Made by a program: the position numbers and the translations under genes. Shown here in pieces: positions 34,130-46,027 of a DNA stretch of 64,000 bases. The first letter of the stretch is position 1. Every line of letters starts with the position of its first letter. Location: NCBI GenBank assembly GCA_033398695.1, contig CM065814.1, forward strand, positions 82,416,358 through 82,480,357. The letters run 5' to 3'. Source of the stretch: Orobanche coerulescens. Taxonomy: Eukaryota > Streptophyta > Magnoliopsida > Lamiales > Orobanchaceae. The notes below the pieces were generated by a model. That model made no database searches and had not been told where the DNA came from. It worked only from the letters and a program-made list of their open reading frames with translations.

Positions 34130-35380
34130 TGTAATACCCGGGATTTTCATTCTGGTTTTAAATTTTTTCTTTTTAGACCGGAAATTTCTCGGTTGTCGAT
34201 CCTTGGTATTATTTTCTTGTTGACTGTTTTTGGGGTCGTAGGTGGTGATTTTTTTCATGATATTTCATTTATGATCAATGATGTTGTGTGAGAGCGTTAT
34301 GTCGTGTTCATTCCGTACGTTTTCGGAAATTTGAGTCGTCGGGTCACGACGGTTGGGAACTGGCCAGCCAGGTGCGTCAGGAACCGGCCAGGTGCGCACA
34401 ATCATGGCACATGATCCAGCACTCGTGCGGCCCTGACTGCGCGCGCACAAGCGGGTGCTCGTGCTTGGTGCTTGTGGTCTCGACAGACTCCTGGCAGTGG
34501 CTCGCACGAGCCCGACGCACGACCGGATGCCTAAGCATCAGGCTCGTGCATGTCTGGAAGACTATCAGACTTGTCTGGAAGGTTCTTGAAGGTGCTCTTG
34601 GCACACGAGTCACGCACGGCCGAGTGCTTGTGTGTCTGTCCAATATAAATATGACCGAGCAGTCATATTTGCACGCATTTTCTCATTCCACTCTCGTTCC
34701 TTCCGCATCCAAGACTTGGAGATCATGAAGGCATGGTGTATAACTACCTATCCGAGTTGTTTTTGAGTTTCGAACATCGATTAATCATCCTATAATCTTC
34801 TCTGATCGATCGAATCAAGGTATAATTTCCTAAAAATCTAGTTTTGGGGATTTTAATTGATTTCGTCCATTTAGTCCGAATTAGCTTATAATAGCGATGG
34901 ATTATCGAAGATTAAGTTGTATTATATCAATTTCATCACTTTCCATGGTTTTATCATTATATATCTTCGTTTAATTGAGTTCTCAATTGACGCCTTCAAG
35001 GTGTCCAGGAAAATGCCGCATAGGGAAATTCGGGCGTTCTACGATTATTCTTCCTCGTACGATCATTGATTTATTGATGATATGATGCTAGGGTCGATTT
35101 ACTTGTGAAGAGCTCGTATTGAACCCTTTCGTTCTTCATCGTCTTCATTTTTATACCATCAAGGGTTTCAAACTTTCCGATCGACCATGTTCCGCCGAAT
35201 ATTCACAGACGAATATCGAGGCAAGTATCTTGTCCATACACTACGTGTTTCGTAGACGTAATAGATGGTAATGGAATATATATGCAATTTGTATGTTTTT
35301 AATGAACTTTCAAAAGAATCGGTATATTCTCGAGAAAGGTTTTTATTGGAAGATGTTATAATCGTATTTCAGGAATATAG
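34130..35380 (+). repeat. Forward gypsy-type LTR, first part
   Basis: Starts TGTAATACCCGGGATTTTC; GGGTT (34125-34129) precedes it and may be the left target duplication. Contains a GC-rich U3 (34370-34625) with GCACGAGC / GCTCGTGC half-sites and one fuller palindrome GCTCGCACGAGC near 34500, TATAAATA at 34644-34651, donor-like AATCAAG|GTATAA at 34819/34820, and the conserved box CGAGGCAAGTATCTTGTCCA starting at 35217. It is split at 35380 by a reverse solo LTR and continues at 37961. Confidence 0.82.
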
Positions 35381-37955
35381 TGTAACACCCCCAAACCAAT
35401 CGGGAATATTAAAGCGCCGCAGACCCTCTCCGTGAAGATCTACTAGGCTAAAATCGGAAAACACAACAAATAGATACATGCCAACATGGCTAATAACGAT
35501 TCACTAAACCGATTTGGTCTTTTACACAACACACACATTAAATATACATAACTCTTCCTCAAAACACATACCCACACAGGGTTTGGAATATATCTACATG
35601 CCCGTAAAACGGGAAAACCACACAACAGGGAACCAAACAATAAGGTTCTACCAAAACACAACTGGTCTTCATGTGATTAGTACCGTCGTATTCTATCATC
35701 CTTCGTATCGATCCTGTGCATATCGGGGGTTAGCAAAACTCCACTGTTTTGCTAGTGCAAGTATACAATATGAATACATGCCATACGTATCATACTCTAA
35801 GGACATAATAATCATGAAACATACTTCCCGAGCTAAATCACTTGATCAAAATGGTTCAATCGAAACATAGGGGTAAACCTGATATACATCTTGTAAAACA
35901 TTTTACGATCTCGGGAGTTTTGAAAACATTTGGGATTTAAGAATTCTCAAGCCTTTCGAAACCATTTAGGGACACAACCCAAAAGTCATTTTCCCAAAAT
36001 ACCATTATGATAACAACACATGGGGTCCACGACCCAATCATACGTATCAACATATTCCCAGGGCTTATTTGCGTCCCGTGCTAACAAGCCAGGGGCCTGA
36101 GATGCTACCGCGGAACATACCCGAGTGAATAACATGTCTCCATGACAACGGTCACATAACCATAATCGTACATACGTTCATAGTTATCCTGGCACCGCAC
36201 TAACAAGCTACGAGCCTCGGAGCCTCCACGAGACATACCCGATTGGACAACCCATGACACGTGCATCATACAACCAAATTACAACCATAAGTTATCCCGG
36301 CATCGTACTAACAAGCTACGAACCTCAGAGTCCCCGCAAGACTTACCCGATGATAACCCCACTAGTTATCCCGGCATTAGGCTAGCAAGCCACGAACCTT
36401 GGAGTCCCCACAAGACATACCCGATGATAACCCTATAGTTCCGCCCGACGCATACTAGCAAGTATGAATCTCGGAGATTCAACAATCTTACCCGGTGGCA
36501 CAATCACTTACAACAATCACGCATCAATAAGCACTTAACATGCCAAACAACATTAAGCATCACAACCTTCTTTCAAATGAGTAGCAATTAATATCACAAC
36601 ATGTCAACTACCCACCGAACGAGTATATAGATCGATACACAATCCTCGGCAAGTGATTATAGTCTATTATATTCACGAAGTATAGTTATAACATCTAACC
36701 ACATACAACACATATACACATTTATCCACAATTCATACGAGTAATCTTGAAGGGAACCCTTTTTATCGAGAATATACCGATATTTTAGAAGGTTCATTAA
36801 AACATTCAAGTTCCATATATAACCAATTACCAACTATCGCGTCTACGAAACACGAAGTGTATGGACAAGATACTTGCCTCGATACCACGAGCAACCGAAC
36901 AACGAACAGACATGGTTGGATAGTTCTCGAGCTTCCAAAAACAACTAAGGATCTGGAAATCCCACGAATACTATGAAAATAACATCACCACGAATCAATA
37001 ACACTAATCGAAATCTGAAACGATCCTAAAAACAACAAGGATCTAAGTGTTCTCAAGGAAATCAAGAATCATTGATCCAAGTGATAAAAATCGATGAACG
37101 TTTTACAAAATCCGAAGATCACGGCCAAGACAATCAAGAATACACAACCGATCGGATGAGATCGGGTAAGAATCACAAATCCAAGGAAAACCCCCAAATT
37201 CAAGAAACTAGGGTTCTAAGAAGAGATTACCTTGATTTGGAGCAAGAAGGTGATTAGATGATGCTAGATATGCATAAATCCACCCAACTATGAAGCTTGA
37301 GGAAGAAGGTCCCTCAAAATCGCCTTTGGAGCTCACTCCCGTCGGAAATGGATGAAGAAGGGTGAGAAATGACGATTAAACACTGTTGTCTAGTATTTAT
37401 ACTGGACAGTTATTAGTGTGCGCTAGCACACTTCATTACCGTGCGCTAACGGGGTCAACGCTCCAAAACAACCCGCCTGTAACATAGTTAGCGTGCGCTA
37501 GCCAATACGAGTTGCGTGCGCTAACAAGTCACGAATCCAGTCCAGTGGCTCATGGACTGGTATGCACCTACCAGGTAGCGTGCGATAGTATGAACGATTA
37601 GAGTGCACTAGGCAGACGATAGCGTGCGCTATCAACCAACTATAGCGTGCGCTAACGAGACTCCAGTCCCAGTGCAGTAGCTCCTGGAGTGCCTCTGGAC
37701 TGCAAGTTAGCGTGCGCTACACATCCAGTAGCCTGTGCTAATCACAACATAGTAGCGCATGCTACACCACAAGTGTTAGCGTGCGCTACACCACAAAAAC
37801 CCAAAAACTCACATAGTGGTCCGAAACACCTCCAAACACATGTCCCAACAGGGTACACCGAAAACATGGCACAAAATTCCAACGATGAGGACAATAATAA
37901 TCCGATAAAACCCAGAAAACTCCACGAATTCGAAACAAGTATCTCGGGTATTACA
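35381..37955 (-). mobile_element. Solo gypsy-type LTR, reverse, target duplication tatag
   Basis: Plus strand begins TGTAACACCCCC and ends CTCGGGTATTACA. TATAG flanks it at 35376-35380 and 37956-37960. Read on the minus strand: palindromes TAGCGTGCGCTA at 37412-37790, TATAAATA at about 37394-37401, donor-like AATCAAG|GTAATC near 37235, conserved GGCAAGTATCTTGTCC box at 36858-36881, and four modules of about 90-100 bp at 36060-36480. No internal domain remains. Confidence 0.92.
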
Positions 37956-37960
37956 TATAG

Positions 37961-39290
37961 TAGACCGTAATCACTTGTTGAGGGTTGTGTATTGATACGT
38001 GTACTTGTTCGGTGAATATGTGATGTTGTGTGATATTAGTTGTTACTCCTTTATAAGGAGGTTGTGATACTCAGTGTTGTTTGGAAATGGTACTTCCTTG
38101 TTGTTGTGTGATTGTTGTAAGTAATGTGCCATCGGGTAGTGTTTGTTGAACCTCCAGGATCCGTCCTTGCTAGTAAAGATCGGGTGTGACCATGGGGTTA
38201 TCTAATCGGGTATGTCTTGGAGAGACTCCGAGGTTCGTGGCTTGCTAGCGCGATGCCAGGATAACTTGTGGGGTTATCCAAACTGGGTATGTCGATGTGG
38301 AGACTCCGAGGTTCGTATCTTGTTAGCGTGATGCTAGGATAACTTATGGTTGTGGTTTGGTTGTGTGACGTACGTGTCACGGGTTGTCCAATCGGGTATG
38401 TCTCGTGGAGGCTTCGAGGTTCGTGGATTGCTAGGCCGATGCCGGGATAACTATGAGCGTATATCATGGTTGTGGAATGTTGTCACGGTGACATGTGATA
38501 TTGTGTGGTTTCCCATTGGGTTATTCAAATGGGTATGTTTTGTGGGAGCATCTGAGGTTCGTGGCTTGTTAGTACGGGAAACGAATAATCCTTGGGAATA
38601 TGTTGATGTGTATGATTGGGTCGTGGACCCCGCATTTTGTGATCGGAATGGTATGATTGGGTCGTGGACCCCGTGTGTTGTTGTCGGATTTGTATTTTGG
38701 AAAATGATCGTTGGGCTGTGTCCCTAAGTGGTTTCGATAGGTGAGAATTCTTAAATCTCAAATGTTTTCAAACCTCCCGAGATCTCAAAATGTTTTCTTA
38801 AAATATATATCGAGTTACATTCCTATCTTTCGTGGTTTGAACAGTTCTATCTTGGGAATTCTTTTGTTAATTGTAACTGGATAACTGTTCGTGAGTATTA
38901 TGTTATCGGAGTATGTTGTGTATGGCTCGTACTTGCACTTTATACTTTCACTGGCAAAACATTAGACTTTTACTAACCACCGAGTAATTGGGGGGTGGAT
39001 TTCTGTATTGTGTCCAGGTACATGCAGGTTCTTGGGGGCCAAGACACATGACCGTTTTCTATTATTTTGTATTGTTTGTGTTTCCATGCCGGATATTTTT
39101 TTCTTGTTGACGTTAAATCGGAATTTTTTCTAACGTGATACTCTGCGTGTTACTATCGTGTAGTGATTTTTAGTTGAGTAAGACTTGTTGTCATTTGTGC
39201 CTTTTCGATTGTGTATGTGTTGAGGTATTGTACGTTATGCCTCGTAGCGTGGTCGTTATTGATTGGTGCCTTTAAGTATCCGGGATGTTG
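37961..39290 (+). repeat. Forward gypsy-type LTR, second part (3' end lost)
   Basis: Continues 34130-35380 after the solo LTR. Contains four modules of about 85-110 bp at 38150-38590 (CCGAGGTTCGTGGCTTGCTA in each, with variants), a TTGCACTTTATACTTTC zone, acceptor-like GTGTCCAG|GTACATG at 39017 region, and a T-rich tail. The usual TGTTACA end is not found before another U3 begins near 39300, so the 3' end is lost; that boundary is approximate. Confidence 0.7.
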
Positions 39291-39994
39291 TCGGGTGCCC
39301 AACCTGACTGTCGGAGTCGTTGAGATTCACTACTATGTTCAGTAGTGGTGTTACGACCATAAGAGTTATGAGTTACGGTCATATGTGTTGCTATTTATGG
39401 CCGTAAGTATCTTTTATTACGACCGTAGTTAGTCCTGTGTTACGGCCATAAACCGATTTTTGTTACGACCATAATGAACGTTCGTATTTTGGGCAGTATC
39501 CCAGAGGGGTAGATAAGGCCGTAAGTCCTGGGTGTTACGGCCGTAACATGCCACTGGTATATAAACCAGTGGCAGCATCATTTTCGGGACAGAACCCCCA
39601 TTTCGCCCCCTTCGTTTCTTTTTGGGATTTTTGAGAGCAGAGGTGATTCGTGAGTTTGAGGAGGCGATCTTCATAGATTCGGGAAGCTTAGTTCATGTTA
39701 ATCATCATCTTTCACTTCATTCGTCTGGATCGAAGGTAATTTCTTGAAATCTCCTTGGGTTGACTTCGGGATTTCCTTCTTGATTTCGTTGGTCGTCCGA
39801 TTTTGATGAATCGATTGATGTTATTGAGTATTATTAATCATGTTCTATGGATTGTATATCCATATTTCGAGTTTGTTTAACTCGATTAATGATTCGAGTG
39901 TTCTTGGGAATTATTGAATATTTAATGTTCGATTAAATGTCCCAATGAGTTTTCCTTCGATAGTTTGGTGGGATTTCCGTTGTTCTTGGTCTTG
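39291..39994 (+). repeat. Forward LTR fragment with TTACGGCCGTAA array
   Basis: Decayed TTACGGCCGTAA copies (many as TTACGACCATAA or TTATGGCCGTAA) at 39345-39545, TATATAAA at 39558-39565 between perfect 9-bp inverted arms, donor-like CGAAG|GTAATTTC near 39735, then sequence close to 47712-47990 of the tandem array. It ends near 39994, where reverse-orientation LTR sequence begins. Confidence 0.7.
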
Positions 39995-40074
39995 ATTCTG
40001 GAACAACTCACCCAAAGGCAATAAACACATAGCACCACACAAGTGTCAAATCACAACACACCGGTGTTGGAACA

Positions 40075-41105
40075 TTTTGTTCCATACATAAATTAAAAGT
40101 GTTTTGATGATTAATGTTGATAAGCAAAACAAAACAACGAAGAGACGAAACCAAGCATCGAAGGAAAACGAAGTGCAAAAAGCTGGAAAAACACAAAGCT
40201 AACGTACGTAATATGTGATCATTAACGTACGTAATGTAAGCAGCTTAACATACGTAATGGATGAGAGATAACGTACGTAATGTAGTTCAAACCAAGTGAA
40301 CGTTGGAGAAGTCAAAGTCAGCAAAGCATACAACGGATATATGACGTCAGCAGTGACGTAGTGATGACGTACGTAACGAAGGAAATGATAACGTACGTAA
40401 TCAAAACGACAAAACTCCCTAGACTGTTTTGTGAAGATGCTAACGTACGTAACCAGGCAGGGTTAACGTACGTAAACGATGCTTACGTACGTAATGGGAA
40501 GTATATAGCGTGCGTAATGAAGGTCCTGGCAGCTAACGGCTAGTTTGATCACGAAGCCTATAAATACCATGTCTATGGTATTGATTGAGAACAACAACTT
40601 CAAGCATACTACACATTCATCTGAGATTGATAATCATTGTATTGTTGTTGTAATATTGAGCTTACATTGAGTGATTGAGTGTTATACACAAACTCATACG
40701 TGAGTGGTAAAAGAAAAGATACGATTGGATTCGGTGTTATTAGGATCAAGGATCCGGCATTATTAGAATCGCAATCGCTATCGAGTGAGGTTTATCTAGT
40801 ACCCATAGAAAGCTAGAGAGGTTGATTCCTTGTCCTACGAAAAGGAAAACGGTTTAACTTGGACCGACGCAAAGACAAGTACGAGTGGTTTATCACGGAC
40901 CAATAGAAGACGTGATTGTAAACGGTTATACCTCGACCGATAGAAGAGAGGCGTAGAGGTTACTATCTTTAACCTATTGAAAAAGATAAAGAGAGGACGT
41001 AGGCTCGTTTATAGCCGAACCTCTATAAATCCTCATGTCCTTTATTTTCCGCATTTTATTTTACGCTTCCGCAACACGGCGCAATATCCGACCCTGTACC
41101 CAACA
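40075..41105 (+). repeat. 5' LTR of the gag-only element
   Basis: TGTTGGAACATTTTG ... CCCTGTACCCAACA. Palindromes AACGTACGTAA at 40198-40520; TATAAATA 40559-40566 overlaps the inverted repeat AATACCAT-GTCT-ATGGTATT. Confidence 0.93.
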
Positions 41106-41106
41106 A

Positions 41107-41121
41107 TTGGTATCGGAGCGG
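41107..41121 (+). other. Primer-binding site of the gag-only element
   Basis: TTGGTATCGGAGCGG, one mismatch to the core initiator-Met site TGGTATCAGAGC, one base after the LTR end. Confidence 0.8.
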
Positions 41122-41166
41122 TACTCCAATACGCGGCTTAACATCCGAGGAGAAAAAGATCCAAAA

Positions 41167-42707
41167 ATGGCGTTTCAATTCTCTCCAGTCGAAGGCCTTG
41201 CTCTCAACCGACCACCTTTCTTTGATGGCTCAAATTACTTGACATGGAAGAAAAAGATGTCGATCTTTATTCGTGCCTACGATATAGAGATTTGGAAGAT
41301 TATTTGTCTCGGCCCGAAAGTTCCTATCAAATCCGACGGTACACTCAAATCATTCGAAGAATACGACGATGCCGATTGGAAAAATGACCATCTAAATTGT
41401 AAGGCTACTCAACTCTTATTTTGTGCCTTAAACCCGGAAGAGGTCAATCGAATCTCATCGTGTGAGAGTGCGAAAGAAATATGGAAAATTCTAGAAATCA
41501 CACACCAAGGGACGACTCAAGTCAAGGAGACGAAAATCAATATGCTTCTCCATGACTACGAGTTATTCATGATGAAAGGTGACGAGTCCATCACCAATAT
41601 GCTCGACCGATTCTCGGACATCACAAATGGACTTGTGTCATTCGGAAAACGATTATCTAGTAGTGAAAAAGTTAAGAAAATTTTACGATCACTACCTAGC
41701 GAATGGAACGGAACCGTGACCGCAATTATGGAATCCAAAGATCTCAACACGCTCGATTTTAGCGCCCTCATTGGTTTGCTAATTAATTATGAGATCGTGT
41801 TAAAATCACGAAGTATCAAGCCGAAACCGAAAGAAAAATCGTTAGCCATGAAGGCTAAGATGTCGAAAAAGAAAGAAGAAATCCCGGTGGAAGAAAGCGA
41901 CGAAGAAGCGGCATATTATGCCAAGAATATTAATAAATTCCAAACATTATTAAACCGGAGGAAGAAGGATATCTCGAGCGAAACGAAGAAATTCGACAAC
42001 TCTTGTCCAATATGTGGAAAACCAGGCCACTTTGCTAAGCATTGTCGTGCCAAACCCAAGAAGGAGGTCCTCGTGGCTACTTGGAGCGATGAAGACGAAG
42101 ATGATGAATTCATCAATCAAAATAATCTCGCTCTCATGGCCCGAAGTTTGTTCGACGAGAGCGACGTCGAAAGCCAAGTAAGTACATCCTCTCGTGACGA
42201 GTTATTTGATGCATTTGAGTTATTACATACGGATTTCCAAAATGCATTATCCGAGATCAAATTCCTTAAGTCTAAAATTAAATCTTTGGAAATTGAAAAT
42301 CCCAAAATTATCGAGAAGGGAAGATTTGTCGAAATCGATCATTCGAAATGCATTGAAAATGAGAATATTTTGAAGAATGATCTATAAAAGTTCAAGATGA
42401 ACTAAAATATTTGACAAGAAAATTCTCGTGCGGCAACGATAAATTTGAACAAATGTTATGTGTTCAAAAATATACTTTAAATAAAGAAGGGTTAGGATTC
42501 AAACCACGTTCGAAAAACGAATCCGTTAATTTTAAAATACCCCATTGCGAAAAGTGTTTGAAAATCGGGCATCACATTTCAAATTGCAAAAGCCCTCGCC
42601 GGATGATAAAAATTAAGAAAATTTGGGTTCCTAAAGGAACAAATATTTCAAATATTGTTTATGTCTCGAAACAAAAACCAACTATAGGTTGGATCCCCAA
42701 AAATTGA
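41167..42707 (+). pseudogene. copia-type gag, nearly intact, one frameshift
   Basis: Particle-shell and RNA-binding protein. The ATG at 41167 is chosen because the motif after it, FFDGSNYLTWKKKM, is the usual N-terminal region of copia gag and the upstream open frame is LTR and leader. The first frame gives 406 residues: a helical gag domain (SAKEIWKILEITHQGTTQVK, residues about 100-120), a CCHC knuckle CPICGKPGHFAKHC (residues 280-293), an acidic patch (SDEDEDDEF) and a Glu/Lys-rich probable coiled coil. A base missing near 42386 ends it at NDL; the relative at 25546 reads through there. The next frame continues to TGA 42705-42707 with a second knuckle, CEKCLKIGHHISNC (CX2CX4HX4C), and the tail KPTIGWIPKN. 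No protease follows. It may still make the shortened protein. Confidence 0.9.
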
Positions 42708-43197
42708 TTTTTATATTTTACTCAGGGGGGGTATATTTTGTTAAGAGAAGATATTATTCTCAGGGGGAGTTTTTACCCTTTATGCAAATATTCATAAATT
42801 GTATCATGCATATTTTATATTTTGGTATTATTTATTTCAATTTTTTTAACTTTTTGATGAAAACAAAAAGGGGGAGAGAAAGGAGGAAAATGGGATTTAC
42901 CCTGAAAGAGGGAGAAACGAAGGAATTGAAAAATGAAGAGGAGAAGTCGAAAAAAAAAATGACAGAAAAAGAAAAATGAGGAGACGTCGAAAAGATGATG
43001 AAAATTTGAAAAGTCGAAAAGAAAAAGAAAAGGAAAGAAGGAGAAAGAAGAAGTCGAAAAAGAAATGGGATAAGAATCTAACGAAACGGACAAAGTCGAA
43101 AACTTTGGTCTCTACACATATACATATATTTATATTTTTTTTGCAGAAAAATCCCATTGACGAAGTGTTGTTTTGTAATCATCAAAAAGGGGGAGAT
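42708..43197 (+). other. 3' non-coding, purine-rich domain and polypurine tract
   Basis: Starts with CTCAGGGGGG tracts; TTTTTGATGAAAACAAAAAG with GGGGAG near 42852-42877 opens a run of about 200 bases that is nearly all A and G; TAATCATCAAAAAGGGGGAG then ends in AT just before the LTR. The real tract is the second one, next to the LTR at 43198. Confidence 0.75.
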
Positions 43198-44238
43198 TGT
43201 TGGAACATTTTGTTCCATACATAAATTAAAAGTGTTTTGATGATTAATGTTGATAAGCAAAACAAAACAACGAAGAGACGAAGCCAAGCATCGAAGGAAA
43301 ACGAAGTGCAAAAAGCTGGAAAAACACAAAGATAACGTACGTAATATGTGATCATTAACGTACGTAATGTAAGCAGCTTAACGTACGTAATGGATGAGAG
43401 ATAACGTACGTAATGTAGTTCAAACCAAGTGAACGTTGGAGAAGTCAAAGTCAGCAAAGCATACAACGGATATATGACGTCAGCAGTGACGTAGTGATAA
43501 CGTACGTAACGAAGGAAATGATAACGTACGTTATCAAAATGACGAAACTCCCTGGACTGTTTTGTGAAGATGCTAACGTACGTAACCAGGCAGGGTTAAC
43601 GTACGTAAACGATGCTTACATACGTAATGGGAAGTATATAGCGTACGTAATGAAGGTCCTGGCAGCTAACGGCTAGTTTGATCATGAAGCCTATAAATAC
43701 CATGTCTATGGTATTGATTGAGAACAACAACTTCAAGCATACTACACATTCATCTGAGATTGATAATCATTGTATTGTTGTTGTAATATTGAGCTTACAT
43801 TGAGTGATTGAGTGTTATACACAAAATCATACGCGAGTGGTAGAAGAAAAAATACGATTGGATTTGGTGTTATTAGGATCAAGGATCCGGCATTATTAGA
43901 ATCGCAATCGCTATCGAGTGAGGTTTATCTAGTACCCATAGAAAGCTAGAGAGGTTGATTCCTTGTCCTACAAAAAGGAAAACGGTTTAACTTGGACCGA
44001 CGCAAAGACAAGTACGAGTGGTTTATCACGGACCAATAGAAGACGTGATTGTAAACGGTTATACCTCGACCGATAGAAGAGAGGCGTAGAGGTTGCTATC
44101 TTTAACCTATTGAAAAAGATAAAGAGAGGACGTAGGCTCGTTTATAGCCGAACCTCTATAAATCCTCGTGTCCTTTATTTTCTGCATTTTATTTTACGCT
44201 TCCGCAACACGGCGCAATATCCGACCCTGTACCCAACA
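43198..44238 (+). repeat. 3' LTR of the gag-only element
   Basis: TGTTGGAACATTTTG ... CCCTGTACCCAACA, 1,041 bp. Palindrome array 43332-43650, TATAAATA 43692-43699. Differs from the 5' LTR by scattered substitutions, including repair or loss of single palindrome copies. Confidence 0.93.
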
Positions 44239-45588
44239 ACCGGAATGAGATAATATATGTATGTATATTATCAAAGCACAACAACAACACCCAAGCGTAT
44301 TCATAGGGTTCACTTTACCATTCACGAAACATACTATTCACAAAACACACGCGTTTTTAAAGTGAGCCCTTAACGAGGCTAAACCAAATCTTTTGAAAGT
44401 TTGTCTCAAGCAATCAAACAAACATAACAAAACAATCACCAATCATTATATCCATAAAACGAGAGATGTATGGACAAGGTACTTGCCTCGAATCAACACA
44501 CATGCAGAGAATCAACTGAAGTATGATGGCACGAACCGACTGTGAACCCACTGACTCCTCCGAACGCTAACCCGCGACAATAAACTACGAACAACAATAA
44601 CAACAATGAAAATGAATTCCATAGCACGACCTAAAGTCGTTGAATTCAAGGAACAAACGACGAAAGTTGAAGGGTTTCCTCCAAAACGGCCAAGAACACG
44701 AATCGACCGACCAAAACATGAAAACGAAATTCCAACTTGGAATATGGATATACAATCCATAGGATATGTTTAACAACATCATTAAACAACAATCGGTTTA
44801 TCAAAACCAAATGGAAAACGAAATCAAGAATAAAACTCCCAAAAAGTCATCTTGAAGAAAATCAAGAATTTACCTTGATCCGGTGAAGATTGATGGATTA
44901 GGTGATGATATAATCGAAAAGAATCCTCAAAAACACCTTAGAAATGATTAGAACTAACCAAGAACTCGAGCTCCTGAGTCTCCCATCACCAGCCGCCACA
45001 AAAATGAGGAAAGAAGGGCAAAATGAAGTCTGGCCGGGGCCAGGCCGATATATGGCTGGTAGAGTTACGGACGTAACCGGTAGTGCCTTACGGCCGTAAA
45101 TAGGTCAATTGATGCTAGCGCATGCAATGGCCGAAGCCTTGTGTACGCAACTATCGAACCTTACGGCCATAATCGGCATAGCCTTACGGCCATAACCGAA
45201 CTCCCAGGGGCCACTAACTAAAATCTGTCGAGTCACTACGGCCGTAACCGGCCAGCGCTTAGCGCCCGTAACAAGCCTTACGGCCATAACCGGACAACGC
45301 TTACGGCCGTAATCGAGTCCTCCCAGGCCAAGGGGTGCGGACGTCTTACGGCTGTAATCGGCCAGGACTTACGGCCGTAATCGGCCTAGCCAGCCCTCTG
45401 ACTTCCCGGCTCGATACTCGACGACTCGATCACACAAACTCACCGGCTATGATCCAAAACAACAACGAACAGGCTACGAAACTCAACGTACCATAGTATA
45501 AGTATGTTATTCCAAAGACGTGGACGACAACAGTCCATTCTACCGAAGAAAATTCAACGAAACTGGAATGAAGATCTCGGGTAATACA

Positions 45589-46027
45589 TTACCATAGCGC
45601 GCGCTAACCAATAAGTGTAGCGTGCGCTAACGACTCATAAGGACAGCAACAGTATTCTCGGAAATGGGTACGACGACGGATACCCACAACTTTGGGAAAT
45701 TACAGACCGGTACCAATAGTCTGAAAAATCACGATACGACAACGGTTAATCAAACCGAAGCTCACAATATGAATGAAAATGTTAAATAACCTTACGTGAA
45801 ACCCAAAATGACAGTTTCGAATGAGATTCGTAAGAATCGAACTCAAGCGCGGAAAAGTCGTCTAAGAGCACGGAACTCAACAAAACGACGCCGAAACAAA
45901 CTCGGACGTCCAAAAAGTGCAGAATTAAATACTCTCAGAATGACGAAATGGTCACGACCGAGTCGTCAAAATGGACTCCCGCCGAAAAAAAAGAATTTAC
46001 CAAAAAATCGAAATCGCGGATATTACA
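45589..46027 (-). repeat. Reverse LTR 5' end, array-family tip with a different palindrome
   Basis: Minus strand starts TGTAATATCCGCGATTTCG (46027) and follows the array LTR start (46738 onward) for about 380 bases through TCATTCTGAGAGTATTTAAT-like text and TAATTTCCCAAAGTT. Its palindromes at 45592-45631 are TAGCGCACGCTA / TAGCGCGCGCTA, not TTACGGCCGTAA. It is truncated at 45589 against the end of another reverse LTR. Confidence 0.75.

Larger units (their letters stand above)
40075..44238 (+). mobile_element. Complete gag-only Ty1/copia-type element (4,164 bp)
   Basis: Two LTRs (40075-41105 and 43198-44238), target duplication ACCGG at 40070-40074 and 44239-44243, a primer-binding site, one gag gene and a polypurine tract. 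The 2.1-kb interior has no room for protease, integrase or RT, so it must use proteins from an autonomous relative. This fits the TR-GAG plan. The LTR pair looks about 97-98% identical by eye, so it is the youngest clear insertion in the window. Confidence 0.93.
39995..45588 (-). repeat. Reverse LTR split by the gag-only copia element
   Basis: Two pieces, 39995-40074 and 44244-45588. Minus strand: starts TGTATTACCCGAGATC (45588), TTACGGCCGTAA palindromes at 45062-45390, TATA-like ATATAT at 45046-45052, donor-like ATCAAG|GTAAATTC near 44876, and conserved GGCAAGTACCTTGTCC box at 44467-44490. The copia insertion at 40075-44238 is bracketed by ACCGG. The left end is a rearrangement junction. Confidence 0.75.

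Noticed and set aside
34288..34728. A 146-codon frame in the GC-rich U3 at 34288
   Set aside because: Composition reflects repeated GCACGAGC-like motifs. It overlaps the TATA box and an equally long opposite frame.
37689..37970. A frame rich in CATP-like repeats
   Set aside because: It is the reading of TAGCGTGCGCTA palindromes in the U3 of a reverse LTR and crosses the LTR border and target duplication.
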